NCBI GenBank assembly: GCA_030770425.1 | Contig: JASJFT010000041.1 | Coordinates: 186,001-250,000 of the forward strand | Source of the DNA: Darksidea phi | Lineage: Eukaryota; Ascomycota; Dothideomycetes; Pleosporales; Lentitheciaceae | Direction of reading: 5' to 3' | Length of the DNA stretch: 64,000 bases | Shown: positions 1-12,281 of the stretch, in pieces | How the letters are laid out: every line of letters begins with the position of its first letter | Numbering within the stretch: position 1 is the first letter of the stretch | Notes under the pieces: generated by a model | What the model saw: only the letters and a program-made list of their open reading frames with translations | Told to the model about the DNA's origin: nothing | Database searches by the model: none | Made by a program: the position numbers and the translations under genes

Positions 1-3000
1 CGCGGTGGAGAGGCAGATGTTGAGGGAGCGAACGTGCGAATACAGACCGAAAGAGATCGATCTAGAAGATCCAAAACGGGCAATTCCCTCGTTTTCGTCG
101 AGAACTGGCAGACAGGCAATCAGGAGTTTGGCACTCGGGTAAAGGAGGAGTCTCCCGAACTTGGTTTGCCGCCTCCGCGCGCCATCCCGGAGAGTCCCGG
201 GCAAATTTTCAAAAAGCCCCTCTTACCAGCGTCCGAACAATCTCCAGCTGTCCGTCAGCATACACGCTCTCCCGCAAGAACCCCTCGGCAACCGTTAAAC
301 GAGACTCGTCTGCAGCGATTCACGGATAGGGACCATGACGAGCAAGCAATCGGCGAGCACACGGGCATGGGGAGCGAGCATGCGCAAGATGGCTTGGACC
401 CTACCCCTTCACCACATGAAGATCCCCGGGAAGCAGCTATTCACGAGTCCCCAGAGTCGACCCCAGAACAAGTCGAGACCGTTGCGTCACCGAGCGGTTC
501 AATAGTGGAGAGGTCATATAGAACGCCTAGCTCTCCGCCGTTCATGAAACCACAATCGAAGCCTCCCACCACCTACACTCGGTCACCGAACATCATTGCA
601 AGAGATACCAGTCTCCTCAACAGCTCGCGGCCGCATTCAACAAGTGCTCAGGGGAAACAAAATGAACAGAGCAGCACACAACAATTACGGGGCAGCAAAG
701 CTTACCTATTCCAAGTTGCCAAGACAGATGAGATAGAGTCAACGCCCCAGCAGGATAATACATTTGCCTCTAGGCGTGGCATATCCGTTGAAGATGCGGA
801 CGCCATGATGAAAGAGGCAGAAGGATTTGCAAATGGCACTCCCGCTCCAGGAAGAAGTGTTGCACCAAAGCCGAAAAAGGCCGGTTCTCTCAGCAAACCA
901 AGACAGTTAGCTTATACTATGCCTCGCACACCGAAGACGGCCATAGGACGCACAGACCCAGAGGCGAGGAGCAAGAGTAACTCAACGCCTGCTTCAACGG
1001 ACTCGGGTGGGGCGTCCGGGGTCTCTTCGAATGTGCAGGCTGGCACGGTCAGTCTCTATCGGAGATCTATCAGAGTTACGTCACCCAAGGTGCTAATACC
1101 AAAGAAGGCCAGACCAATGTCTCCTGGTCGCCGAGTGCAGGCGACTTCGGGCGCAGAAGAGACACTTGACCTAGACTCGCATCGTGTGGTCAGTGGCATA
1201 CCGCCACGGCCAAGTCCTATGAACGGCACAGGCGACTCTTCAGAGTTTGCGACCCCTCCCCAGAAAGATCCGACCACCTCGGTCAAGGAGCATGCTGCAC
1301 CCCGAAGAACACCTGTCCCGCTTCCAGAGAATGTGAGACATTTCCAAAAACCAGATCTCTCACGGTCGCAGCAAGTACCTGTTCCAAGACAGGACTTGCA
1401 GAAGTCTCAGAAGTCAGCTAAGCCCGCGAAACCTTTGCGAGAGACTAAAGCGAGGGGAAGTACGAAGAAAAAACTTGTCGTCGGCGATGACGTAGAGTTG
1501 CCCGTTAACGGAAACACAACTTTGGCGAACAATGACATCCCCTTAGAGGTTGGTAAGAAACTTCAGGATCCAGGAGACAGCACGTCTGAGCAACAGCTAC
1601 GTGAAGCAAACCCTTCCAAAAGAACTGTGCGCAAAAGCGAGGTACCGTTACCAAATAATATCAAACATCTTGAGGAACCTGCAAAGACAATAAAAAGCAA
1701 GAGTGAGGCATCTACGGTCAACAAAGCTCCAGTTCTTCCCAAAAGACGTGGGCGTCCACCAAAGAATGCCAGCGCTGCCCCCGTTTCCACAGCGCCGGTT
1801 CCTAGCTCTGCACCCATTTCCACAGACAAAAAGAGCTCTGCTCCTCGGAAGACAGCGAAGGCAGCAACTACCAAGCCTGCTGCGGTGCCTATTATAGCCA
1901 ACGGTAAAGCTGACAATCCTATCGTATTGTCTAGTGGAGGTTCGTCATCGAATTATTCTGGTGCAGAGAAGGGTGTGGCAGAGGCTGCAGAAGCACCAAT
2001 TGCAAAGCTGAGGACACCAGACCCGTCTGAGTACTCTCTAGGTGACCAAAGCATCACAGCTAGTACAAAAAAGAAACACACAAGAGTCATGAACACGATA
2101 TTTCCTGGGGGTCATGAGAGGGCGAGACAGCGACAGGATCCTACCCGAGAAGTCTTTGGGGAATTGCCTAAATCCCCTGTGGCGCGAAAGGCTAAAAAAC
2201 ATCCCGACATTGTAGGAGATGCGGACGCAGATCTGAATGGGCAATCCAATTCGGCCGACCTAGAGGCCCGGTTACAAATGGCCGCTGCAATGGACTTTAT
2301 CGAGGCATCGAAACCAACTGAACCTCGCGGTGGGACCTCCACGGACCTAAGTGATCAACACATAGCCCCGAAAACGACCACGAAATCAGCACCATGGAAC
2401 TCTAATTCATGGGGGTTTGAGACCATTGATCAACAGAACAGCGTTATTGGACAGGCTGATGCCGAAATGGCATCAAGGTCTCGTTGCAACTCTCCTCCTT
2501 GCCTGGAATTGGAAGGCACTACTGAGCCCGAACCCGAGGCCGAAGCCCAGGATAACACAAGGTCAAAACCTTCCAGCGCCGCAAATTCCGCAAGATCGTC
2601 ACCTGAGGTGTCCCGTCAACCAGCGCGCTACTTGAGCCACTCGCCAACACCAGAGAAGTCGAGCAGCGACGAAGAGTCTGAGACGTCGCGTTCCCGTTCA
2701 CATTCACGAGCTGCGTCTCCTAAAGTAGCTATGGAAGACAAAGATAGCGACAGCGACGAGTCGTCCGACAGCAGTGATAGTGATGATGCGAGCGAGGAAT
2801 CCGGAAGCGAACATGAAGACGTCGAAGTGGCGGATGCTGACAAGGACGTCGCCAATGCCGAACCGCAGTCGTCACCGCCAGAAGTATCTCCGCAACCAGT
2901 CACCCTCGTCCCAGCGACACAGTCTTCCCAGCTCCGCGGCTCCTCGCAACCCGTCCGTCGTATACCTTCCGTCCCCTTGCCATCAAACACGCCTCTTGCT

Positions 3001-3303
3001 CCTGCCACTCAACCAACCCCTAATGGGTCTTCGCGATCGGCCATTGTCTCAGCCACTAAACTTCGCTCCGGGCATAGGTTCAAAACCATAAGAGAACAAC
3101 TTTCTGAAGTGCAAACTAACCCGGTCTCCGCAAAACGAACTAAGCAGTTCGATCTCAAGACGCGTAGTCTTGGTAAACTAAAAAAGAATAATGGGCTACC
3201 CTTTGGTGGGACTGATAGTAGTGACGACGATAGTTCGAGTTCGAGCGATAGTGATGATGAAGATAAGAAAGAGAAGGATCCGGGTTCGTGTTCTGTTGCT
3301 TAA
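1..3303 (+). CDS. Large disordered, probably nucleolar/chromatin protein (5' end outside window)
   Basis: The reading frame is open from base 1 with no obvious start codon, so only the C-terminal ~1,100 residues are in the window; the stop is TAA at 3301-3303. The protein is low-complexity throughout, rich in Ser, Pro, Lys and Glu, with no globular domain I can recognise. An AT-hook-like core (KRRGRPPKN) lies near visible residue 580, followed by Ala/Pro/Lys-rich sequence. From about residue 850 the protein is acidic-serine rich, and it ends in a Ser/Asp tract (SSDDDSSSSSDSDDEDKK). This layout suits a nucleolar or chromatin scaffold such as the fungal Dnt1/Net1-like proteins, but the conserved N-terminal domain that would prove this is upstream of the window. 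The coding call is firm because of length and frame; the family is a guess. Confidence 0.7.
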   Translation, partial: RGGEADVEGANVRIQTERDRSRRSKTGNSLVFVENWQTGNQEFGTRVKEESPELGLPPPRAIPESPGQIFKKPLLPASEQSPAVRQHTRSPARTPRQPLNETRLQRFTDRDHDEQAIGEHTGMGSEHAQDGLDPTPSPHEDPREAAIHESPESTPEQVETVASPSGSIVERSYRTPSSPPFMKPQSKPPTTYTRSPNIIARDTSLLNSSRPHSTSAQGKQNEQSSTQQLRGSKAYLFQVAKTDEIESTPQQDNTFASRRGISVEDADAMMKEAEGFANGTPAPGRSVAPKPKKAGSLSKPRQLAYTMPRTPKTAIGRTDPEARSKSNSTPASTDSGGASGVSSNVQAGTVSLYRRSIRVTSPKVLIPKKARPMSPGRRVQATSGAEETLDLDSHRVVSGIPPRPSPMNGTGDSSEFATPPQKDPTTSVKEHAAPRRTPVPLPENVRHFQKPDLSRSQQVPVPRQDLQKSQKSAKPAKPLRETKARGSTKKKLVVGDDVELPVNGNTTLANNDIPLEVGKKLQDPGDSTSEQQLREANPSKRTVRKSEVPLPNNIKHLEEPAKTIKSKSEASTVNKAPVLPKRRGRPPKNASAAPVSTAPVPSSAPISTDKKSSAPRKTAKAATTKPAAVPIIANGKADNPIVLSSGGSSSNYSGAEKGVAEAAEAPIAKLRTPDPSEYSLGDQSITASTKKKHTRVMNTIFPGGHERARQRQDPTREVFGELPKSPVARKAKKHPDIVGDADADLNGQSNSADLEARLQMAAAMDFIEASKPTEPRGGTSTDLSDQHIAPKTTTKSAPWNSNSWGFETIDQQNSVIGQADAEMASRSRCNSPPCLELEGTTEPEPEAEAQDNTRSKPSSAANSARSSPEVSRQPARYLSHSPTPEKSSSDEESETSRSRSHSRAASPKVAMEDKDSDSDESSDSSDSDDASEESGSEHEDVEVADADKDVANAEPQSSPPEVSPQPVTLVPATQSSQLRGSSQPVRRIPSVPLPSNTPLAPATQPTPNGSSRSAIVSATKLRSGHRFKTIREQLSEVQTNPVSAKRTKQFDLKTRSLGKLKKNNGLPFGGTDSSDDDSSSSSDSDDEDKKEKDPGSCSVA

Positions 3304-3804
3304 GCGTCTCTGGGGTTGGGGGCTTTGACCGCTACGTTTTGTCCTTCTCGTGGTCGGGTATTAGTGCTCACTATTATGGATGGGCTCTGCAGGCTTTCAA
3401 TGAAATTTCTGGATTGTTTACATGGATTATTTGGGTTGTCGCATCGTTTTGCTGGCTTATGAGGAACGGGCGTCTTAGACGCACATTTTGGTCAGGCCAT
3501 TTAAAATCGATCTATCTAATCGGTTTGTAGATGCGAATACATAATCCCGTCAAACTATTTATTTTTTCCGTTGTATTGGAAAGAAAGCTTTGACATGAAG
3601 ATGAATATCAAATTAGGGTATCGCCGACGAACGCCGCTACTCAACCTCAATCCCCGTCATATAAAGGAATACGCCAACTGACTTCAGTCTAATTCACCCT
3701 CGCCCACTACACTGACCATGCCAACCCACATCATTCCGTCCTCTGCTAGTCTCTTTTTAGTGACCATCTCCAGTTCTCCTTCCTGTCCCATCCTCATCGC
3801 ACCC
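3304..3804. other. Intergenic, between convergent genes
   Basis: This is 3' flanking DNA of the disordered protein gene and of the PLAC8 gene, which converge here. Short open frames are present but none looks like a gene. The stretch around 3540-3620 is AT-rich. Confidence 0.5.
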
Positions 3805-4459
3805 TCAAACCTGCGGGCCCTGCTGCCCCATTGTCATATCCTCTCCTGCGTACTGCTGATCTACCACACCCCTGTGCTCAATCTCCCGCTCCTTCGACTC
3901 CTTCTCGGCCTGCACGACCGAGCAGCAGAGGCAGCAGCATGACTTGAGAAGGTCTTCGGTGCAGGAGCCTTCGAGGTTGTATTTCTCGCGGAGGTCTTGG
4001 AGTTGCATTGCGTTGAGGACCCAGTGTACGCCGAAGTAGGAGGCGGCGCAGAAGATTAGGCACTAGTGGTGGTGTTAGTGGTGATGGGATATGGGATATG
4101 GGAAGGGTGTGGGGCTGGCGGGAGGCTTACGGATGTGTTGATCGGTTCGTAGCCCTGCATGTCGCCGTTCTTACGTAGGCGATGGTGGGTTTTGCCAAAG
4201 GTTACGCAGGGCGCGAGACATGTCAGGCAGCCTGTTGACCAACCTATTAGCATTTGTAGTCTGTCGGTCCCGACTGATGACAGAAGAGAGAGAACTCACA
4301 CAGTGAGGGCGGCGAAAAGCACCCCCAAAATCCATTGTTCCACGCCTTCGCCGTAGGGCCCTTAGTCCCAGAGCTCCATGCCTTGGTCTCGATAGACTTG
4401 TTCACCCTATCCTTCCAATCCTGGACGTCGCCCTTGTCGATGACACCGCCGGAAGACAT
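3805..4459 (-). CDS. PLAC8 family cysteine-rich protein
   Basis: Three exons on the minus strand: 4459-4300, 4231-4131 and 4062-3805. Introns use GTGAGT/CAG and GTAAGC/TAG, and a CTAAT branch site is visible in the first. The spliced product is 172 residues. The first junction creates the diagnostic PLAC8 signature CLTCLAPCVTFGK after WGCF, and a second Cys-rich patch (KSCCCLCC) follows in exon 3 with a hydrophobic CLIFCAASYFGVHW segment between them. Family members are small membrane-associated proteins linked to cell size, cadmium resistance or ion handling; which applies here cannot be told. The C-terminus is charged and Gln-rich. Family assignment is firm; function is open. Confidence 0.9.
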
Positions 4460-7400
4460 GCTGACTGGTATTCGGGACGTGGGTAAGGAAGGGGGACGTG
4501 AGTCAGCAGGGTGGGTAGTGGGTGAGAAGAATAGAAGAATGGATGGTGAGTTGTGTGATGTAGTCTAGGCTGGCTCGCTCTGCGACTCCGAGTATGCTGC
4601 AGATTGTTTTAAAGGGCTGGAAGGAGCGACGAGAGGTGCGGTAGGGAGGGTGTCTGTGGTAACCTTTTGAACAAAGAAAACAACCAACTGGGCTTGAGGA
4701 TGAGGATAGCTTAAATAGTCATACCACCCAGATAGCCCGCAAACGGCATAATATTGGTTCCCTCTTACCATCCGATCATCACGTCTCATGCCGCCTTGAA
4801 AAGCCAAGGCTCGTGATGTAGGCTCGGCAGGCTGCAGCAGGCGTCGATGCCCAATGTGCAGAGATACGACAGAAAGCTTAAACGCAATGCGGCCAAACAA
4901 CGGTCGAGAAACACGTGGTATGGGGGCCGTTGTGCGGAAATGAGAGCACGAGAGGCTGAGGTGGTGATACGAATTAAGCGAGGGACTTCGCCGTTTAGGG
5001 GAGGGCGGGGTCATGAGACTGCATCTTGAGTTTTGCTAGTGGGAAGGTTAGGCCATGTATTAAGATATGAAGCTGACAGATGCCCGGTCCTAGTGTTGTA
5101 GCTGAAGCTATAGCTGGGTATCATGTGAATAAGCCCAAAGCTTTCGGAGCGGGGAGCCACCGACAAGCACCGTAGATGTCAAAATAACGTTGTACTAGCT
5201 GCTCCACTATAAGATTCGCCCGTAAGCACGGTGCGCTTTTTCACTTTCCCGTATAAACCTAATTAGAAATAACATCCCATTTCAGAAATGCAGACAAAAG
5301 GGGCCGGCTGGGCCGGAATAGGGAAGCAAATACCGGTACCGTATTCTCTACGCCACCCGCTCTGGGCGTATACCCTAGAGGACAGGTCCTACAGAGCTTT
5401 TGGACTGGGCGTAAAAAGGGTAACTTCCTAGAAAGCGAGGGCCACTTTTAAATAGAAAGGGTAAATCTTTTTACCTAAATACCGTTATAATCCAGAATTC
5501 TGATTCATTCCTTCTCTAAAGAATCTGCAGGGGAAGGGAGTAGAAGGAGGCGGAGAAGGGGGGCATAATACCGAGAGAGGCATACAAACCTAATAGACAC
5601 TCGGGCACTGGGCGTATCAGAATGACTTGGGCGTAACAATACAGTGGGCGCATTACCCAGCTTTTACGGCGTCTCCATCCAGCGTAATCTTCAGACACGG
5701 GACGACTCGGCCTTAGCCTTACCGGCAATGCTGCAGATGGTATTGAGTGCGATGTACGAAGTTTTAAATCCGAGTATCGGGGTCAATGATGTACCGAGAT
5801 GGGGAGATTCGGTTGGAGCATGACGCGAGGTATACGCGCGCGGGATAGAGAGCGCCGCTATGGCATGTACAGTGTAGATACGTCGTAAGGAATAGCTAGC
5901 TTTGTGACTTATCTTGTCGTGGAGGAGCGATAATTCCGTTGTAGACGGTGCTGTGGGTTGTATATTTGGCTCGTTAGAATTGGGGTTACATGTCTTCTCC
6001 GGCATGCTGTTGCTGATGTGAGGTTTGATATACTACTTGTTCATTAAAAAATAGGCTGCGTACGAAATAGGTTAAATTCTTCGTCAAGATCAGAGAGAGC
6101 GAAAGAAAAAAGTAAGCGCCCCTCATACATCCCCCCTATCCATCCACCACCCCTCCTTCCCACCAATATCAAACCTGAACAACGGATATACACTCACTAA
6201 CTCACTCACTCATTCAGACTGCGGGTCTCAAAACCCTGCAAAAACCAATTCTCCCCAACCACAGGCTTCTCAGAAGGAACTCCCAAGGAGTTCCGCTATC
6301 CAAGAGCAAGTGTATTCACTAGGTCATTCTAGCCGGAAGAATTCGTGATATCTACCCTCGCGCCCAAGACGTCAAAGAGACGGAGAAACCCAGAAGGCTC
6401 GTGCAGAGCGTCTGAAACACTACCAGCTAACATTACAGATGTAGCCGACTCAGGTGCATTAACTGACATCCTTCTATTACATCGGGGTTGGTGATACTCC
6501 CAGCTCGTATCGTTTTCGCGTAAGTGATGCTCATTCATCAACTCACAGCATCAACATAGTATAGATAGAGACATGCGTTTTCTATAGACGACGTTCTGTT
6601 AGCTAGGAAACCTATCATATATATGACCCCATATACTCCGCTTGAGCACGGGCCCTATGCCCTCGAGTACATATAGGCCCTGAGTTCAGTACATAGATCA
6701 ATTAAGTAGTTACTCTGCTCTATACTAAGACGTTCCCAGTTTCGGAGAAGTCAGATAGCTTGGTTTGAGTTGTCACGGGTTGTAGGCTACCAGGCTGACG
6801 ATGTTGTCTGTAATTAGTACAATCTCGAAGGCCAACGAATACACGTAGTCTTAAGCAACTTAACACCATGCAAGCGGAAAGCCAAATACTGCAAGCTAAT
6901 TGTATTTCACCAATGCACGCCTCCCCTATGTAAAAGTGCATGACCATCCCGTCCTTGTCCAAGCTCATGTTGCAATACACTAACTAGACATTGATACCCA
7001 GATTCACCTTCACACACTCCTCATATCCCACCGCGAGCGCCAAAGCCACTCCGCTTCCGCATAAAACCAAGCAAGCAGATCTCGTCTTGCGGTAATAGCA
7101 CCAGGGGGGAATCGGGGAATCTCAACGAGCGCTTCCATGCAAAAAGAAGGGAAAACAAGACTGAAAGCCAACCAAAGTACGCTCCATCGCCCTGCTAAGA
7201 CAACTAGTCAGAACAAAAAAAGCTGGGGTATGCAAGAAAAATATAACCAAGCCAAGAACAGCGTGTTCCAACCTGCCAAAAGTCAGGCCACCGGAAGTGG
7301 AGCCTAAACGCCGAGAATGACAACGTCGTGCCAATCATTACCCTCGCCGGTGGTATTAATGTGTACATGGGAAGAAGATAAAAGTATCCTCTGACCAAGC

Positions 7401-7597
7401 GCCCACAGATCCAGTCTTGGGTATCGCGCTGATTAGAATCAAAAATTAAGGAAATAAGTTAAATCGTGAGCGAATCAAACAAGCAGATCGTGGGCCGAGA
7501 AAGGAATATTTTGTTGTTCACTCCGGAATATCATCGTGTAGTCTGAGCCGACTGTCGTGTGCGTCGTGGTATCTTGTAACGTCCTCGTGTCTCTCTC
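4460..7597. other. 3.1-kb gene-free stretch
   Basis: No open frame here has recognisable protein content or a convincing splice structure. The first ~300 bp should hold the PLAC8 promoter. Bases 5200-5700 look like degenerate repeat sequence and carry several copies of a CTGGGCGTA-like 9-mer (5362, 5405, 5608, variants 5627 and 5644). The final part is 3' flank of the RhoGAP gene. Confidence 0.5.
5362..5652 (+). repeat. Scattered CTGGGCGTA-like 9-mer motif
   Basis: Exact CTGGGCGTA occurs at 5362-5370, 5405-5413 and 5608-5616. Near matches are TTGGGCGTA at 5627-5635 and GTGGGCGCA at 5644-5652. All are on the same strand within 300 bp of otherwise AT-rich, gene-free DNA. Confidence 0.55.
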
Positions 7598-10500
7598 TTA
7601 GTCAAATGCTGTTTCCTCTCGTATCAAGAGCGGATTTCCACGGTAATCACGAACTGGCGGGTTTGACCCATTTGAACCCTTTCGTGGTTGATTGATTCCC
7701 ATATTCATCAAAAGCATGCCACTCTCTCGCTTTCTCTGCCTTTGTTCTCTGGCATTACCTCCTTTCACAGCGCCGTTCAAGCTGCCGAAACCGTCTCCTT
7801 GTTGGTATTGCTGTTCGTATGCTGGGGCCTCATAGCTTGGTCGGAGCGGGATGAAACCGGTTTCATAGCCAGCATAATGCGGCTGTTGCTGCTGGGGTGG
7901 TTGCGGTGGTGTATGTGATGGGGGAGGCAGACCTAAGGGAAAGCTCGAGGGAGGCCGATCTTGTCGTTGCTGGACAGGCTGCTGGAAGGGTTGCTGGAAG
8001 GACGTTTCATTATAAGCCGGAGTGGGTATATCGCTGAACATTTGGCGCCGAGGAGATCTAATCTCGTCTCCAAGTTGGGAGGTGGCTGTGCGGATCTCAT
8101 GAATGGGCGAGCTCGCTTCGTCGATCGGTGCGCCGAAGATGTCAGAGTAATCCGTCAAGAAGAAGGAAATGAGGGGAGCTGGGATATTTAGGGTTGGGGC
8201 GAAGACGATCCCAACGTTCCTGACGGTCATCTTGTTCACCCCTGCATTGTCGATGATCTCGATGAGGAAAGACGCCACGTGCCGGAGAAGTTCGAAGTTG
8301 ACGCTCGGCAACTTGTGTACGAGAACGTTGAAGGACTGGACTTTTTTCGAACGCTCGTCCATATCTACCACAATGATTAGTATCCAAAACCCCAAATTTA
8401 GTACTTGACCTACCGAGCACTTTGAGGAAGTCGAGATGCAGTTCTCTTGTCAATACTGACGCGGGTAATTCTCGCAGGTATAGTTTGAGAAGTGACGCAA
8501 CGGCGTGTATATCATAATACTGTCCGTCTAGCAACTTAACGTCACCCTCAGTATTGAAGCGCTCACGCAAACCTCTAATGACGATGTTGGACCCGCTAAG
8601 TCGGAAAATCCCTTCCTCACTGGAAGCTTTCTTCGCCCTCAGATATTCCAAGCTGCGATACACGACGGACGGGAGCGGGTCTCGAAGACCGATAGGCTGA
8701 GTGTATTCCACAGCCTCCGCCAGAGGTATACCGAATACGTTGCGATTCTGCAGAATGGTTCGCTCCGAGGCTAATTGCTGTTGGCTTCCGAATAGCTCGG
8801 GCGGCATCTCCGAACCTCGTCCCCTGGAGCTGAAACCGAATATGCTTCGCTTCTTGTCTTTGAGTGGTGTCGGAGCGGCCAATGTCTTGTTGCCCCAGCT
8901 TTCAAGGTTTTGGATCGGTGCACCGTTGCTCGGACCGGAGATTGATGGATAATTCCGAGAACTCTCACTCGAGAAGGAGCCGTTCTTTGGCGAATGCGCG
9001 TGCGCCTCTCTGGCTTCTCGATGAGTCGGCCCCCGGATTGGCGCCTCGGCGGCAATTGTATCCTCGTAGCTCAGCCCTTGTAATTGATCAGACTTTTGGA
9101 CATCAGGGGGACTGTCCTTTCTGCGTCCACGAGACGCGTCTTTGCCATGGCTCTCACGTTGAGTCTTGGTAAGACCGGCGGACCGAGTAGAATTTGGTGG
9201 TTGTGCTTCTACAGGGGAAGCCTCTTCCTGGTAATCGACGTGTTGCAATAGTGCCTCAACCCATGCGTCTCGTTCCTCGTCGCTTTCTGCACAAAGCACG
9301 TGTCGGACGAGACTTGTCGAGTCTTTACGCTTTGGTTCTAGGATGAGGAAAGCATGTCGGTACTGGTTATCCTCGGAGTCATCACGCCGTTGGGGAGATT
9401 GGTTGGACTGCTGTTGGGACTGTTTGCCGATCTGGGCGGAGTATAGCTTGATAGTCCCCAGATGAGCACCACCTGCCATTTCGTAATATCTGAATTCGGG
9501 ACCATCGAGGACGAAGTACCGTGCTTTCCAGCCACCGAAGTTCTTCCCACGTTTCGTCAAATAGCCTTCTTTTCGGGTTTTGCCCTTGGGAGCGGGCGCA
9601 GCTTGGGGTGCTGTTGGCTCTGGAGCCAGAGCGTCACCATTCTGCGCACCAATCACATCTGTCGAAAAGAAGTCGCAGACGACGAGTGCGGCTTTCTCGC
9701 TCAGAGGAGTCTCGAGGATGGTATCAAAATAGTGGTTTAGCGCGGCTCGCCTGGCGTCGATTTTAGCAGGTGCATGACCGCTGAAAAGTGCCCTGTCGGG
9801 AAGTTTGCCCTTGAAGTCACTTAATGAGTTCAGCTGCGCGTCAAGCGCAGGGAGGGCCATGATGGTTTTCTCCATACGCCACAACTGTTTTCCATCAGAC
9901 CGCGCATAGATGGCAAGATGGAAGACCGGATCTTCTTCTTGCGGCTTGGGAGCTAAGAAGCTCAACCGTGAAGGTCGGAGTCTGGAGGACGACACTTTCA
10001 CTTCGATTGAGGGCAATGCGTTGGGAGGGAGCAGTAGTCCCGGATACTGATCCGACACGAGACCTCGATAAACGTGCTCAGTGGACAGTTCACCACTGGC
10101 AGTACTAGTGTCCGTCTCCGGGCTTGGTTGGGCATTAGACGGTTTTAACAGGTCTGACGGTTGCTGCTTTAGCTGGGCAGTTGGTTCGGGCCGGGCTGCT
10201 TGAGGCGACATGTATGATTGAGGCGTGCTCGGCGGTAGTGGGACCGGTTGTCGCGGGGCCCGCGATAAAGGCTGGGCAACCGCGTTTGCACCGGATCTCG
10301 GGGACATTGGGGGTGAAGCCAGAGACTGTTTCGGGTTTCTTGGCAGAGGCGATCCCAGGGGTCGGTCTCCTGGTCGAGGGCTAGTCGGGAGACCTGGACT
10401 CATCAAAGGTGGGGATCCTACGCTTCGCTGGGCCAGCGTCGAGCTTTCTGAAGTCGTGGGGCTGAGGAGCGCGTTTAGCGAGTTTGCCGGTGGATGGCGG

Positions 10501-12281
10501 GGTGAAAGGGGCAGGCCCGCTTGCAGAGGACTGAACTGCCGCGGCGATAGCGGAGCTGCTGTGGTCTGATCCTGTTCATCAGACGGGCTTGTAACTGCAG
10601 ATTGTGTCTTGCTCTTGCTCTTGCTCTCGCTCTTCTGTTTCTTGGACTTGCTCCGGGCCTCCTCCTTTAGCGCTATAGCTTCCCGAACACGATCATCGTC
10701 CTCGCGGGTTTTCCTTCGTCCACGTTCAACGATTGGAATCTCGTCGACTTCGAGGGTATCGTCGTAGTCGGAGTCATCCCGCTCGCCGGCTGCCGCTTGA
10801 TGTAGATGGGCGCTAGGCTTCCCGGGTTTGGATAGGTTGAGAGGGGCTGGGGGCGCTTTTCGCAGGGGATGCGCTGGTTTCGCTGGTGGCGCTTCAAATC
10901 CATCTCCTCCGAGCACGGGAGTTGCTTGCGTGAGCGATAGTGCAGGGGCGCTTAACTGCCCCTCAGCCTGAGGTGGCGAGATAGCGGTTTTAGGTGGAGG
11001 GGTTTGTACTCTAGCGGGCTCTGTGGCCGGTTCTACAGAAGGGGTATTCTCATCGACAAGAGCATTGAGCCCCAGTCCCTTGCCGGTAATGGCGAGTGGT
11101 TTCACAGAGTAGTCGGTTGGGGAGTTTATACTAGACGCAGGGTTCGATGCTGTGTGCACGTCCGAGTGGGAAGGTGAATGCGCTAATTGCGACTCGGGGA
11201 GTAGTTGAGTTGCAGATGTCTCCTGTGTAAGCGGCGATGTTTTGTGCTCGGCGGCTTTCGTCCCTGTGCTCGCCTTGGCGGAATCCTCATGTCTCTCACT
11301 TGGGACGGGCGACTGGCTGTCGTCACGTTCCACGACAGACTCAAAAGTGTCCGACCTCTGCGGTGCGCCGGGTAGCGGTGGCACATGGTTGGTGTAGTCC
11401 TTCAACTTCTTCCGGTAACGGTCCTTGTCCTTCAGTGCGCGCTCGAGGTCTTTTTGCAGGCCGATGATCATGGACCGCTGTTTCTCTACCAGGCGCCACA
11501 GTTGCCCGTTGTGGTTCGATGCGCTCTGCTCTCTTTTCCACATGGCCAGGAGTGCGGCCTCGGGCGACCCGGCGGCTGTTATGAGGGCTGTCATATCTGG
11601 CGGGTTCGCGGTGCTTGTGTCCTGTGACTGTCGTGGGGCGTGTTTGGGATTCCCCCGGTAGGACTGCGAGGCACTGGAGGACAGTGAGGATGCGGCAGAG
11701 TCTATGGACGGGTTGCGCTGCGGTGTGGGTCGGGCATCTGGTCGACTCGGCCGCGAAGGGGGAAGCATGGCAACGGGAGATGCTGGGGGCGAGATGCCGG
11801 CCGACGACAGGACTGGGGCAGACGCGTTGCGTAGCTGGGCATACGAGGAGGGTTTCGCGGGCTGGTTGCCGCTCCGTGAGGGGATCCTCGGGGGTGTGGG
11901 CGGGCTCGCCTGGCGAGGCGTGGGCGCGGCTGATGTGTGGATGTCCTCTTCGGCAAGCAGAGCATCAAGCTTCTCGCGCGGGGAGCGTGGGCAGTCGTGA
12001 TAGGCGGCCGAGCTGGGAGGTGAGCGCGGCGTCTTCAGTGCGGCTCCGGTGCTGGCTGCTGAATACTGTAGGGGAGTCGGTCTTGGGCGGCCTGCTGGCG
12101 GAGTGGCCTGTTCGGCGGGCGAGGGCTGCACGTTGCTCGGGCGCGTCGTCTCGCGCAGCGAACGAATGCCCTCACGCAGCGAAGGAGACGAGAGGAGGGC
12201 GGCGGCGGGCGACGAGGTCAGTATGGCGGTTGAGGAGGCGGTGGGAGTATCCTCTGCGAGTGCTCCATTGCGCTGAAGCAT
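7598..12281 (-). CDS. Rho GTPase-activating protein with PX, PH and RhoGAP domains (Bem3-like)
   Basis: Two exons, 12281-8414 and 8364-7598, joined across a 49-nt intron (GTAGGT donor, ACTAAT branch, TAG acceptor). The junction restores the RhoGAP helix LKVLDMDERSKK. The product is 1,544 residues. The N-terminal ~700 residues are Ser/Pro-rich and disordered, with a short coiled coil near 265-300 (KQRSMIIGLQKDLERALKDK). A PX domain covers about 757-875, a PH domain about 903-1015 (EGYLTKRGKNFGGWKARYF) and RhoGAP about 1180-1375. The arginine finger sits in EGIFRLSGS. The tail is Gln/Pro-rich. PX plus PH plus RhoGAP in this order is the Bem3 layout: it binds phosphoinositides and switches off Cdc42/Rho at growth sites. 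Enzyme class is firm; orthology to Bem3 is inferred from domain order. Confidence 0.92.

Noticed and set aside
4565..5014. A 149-codon open frame on the minus strand upstream of the PLAC8 gene
   Set aside because: Composition is not protein-like, no motif is visible and it overlaps the expected promoter.
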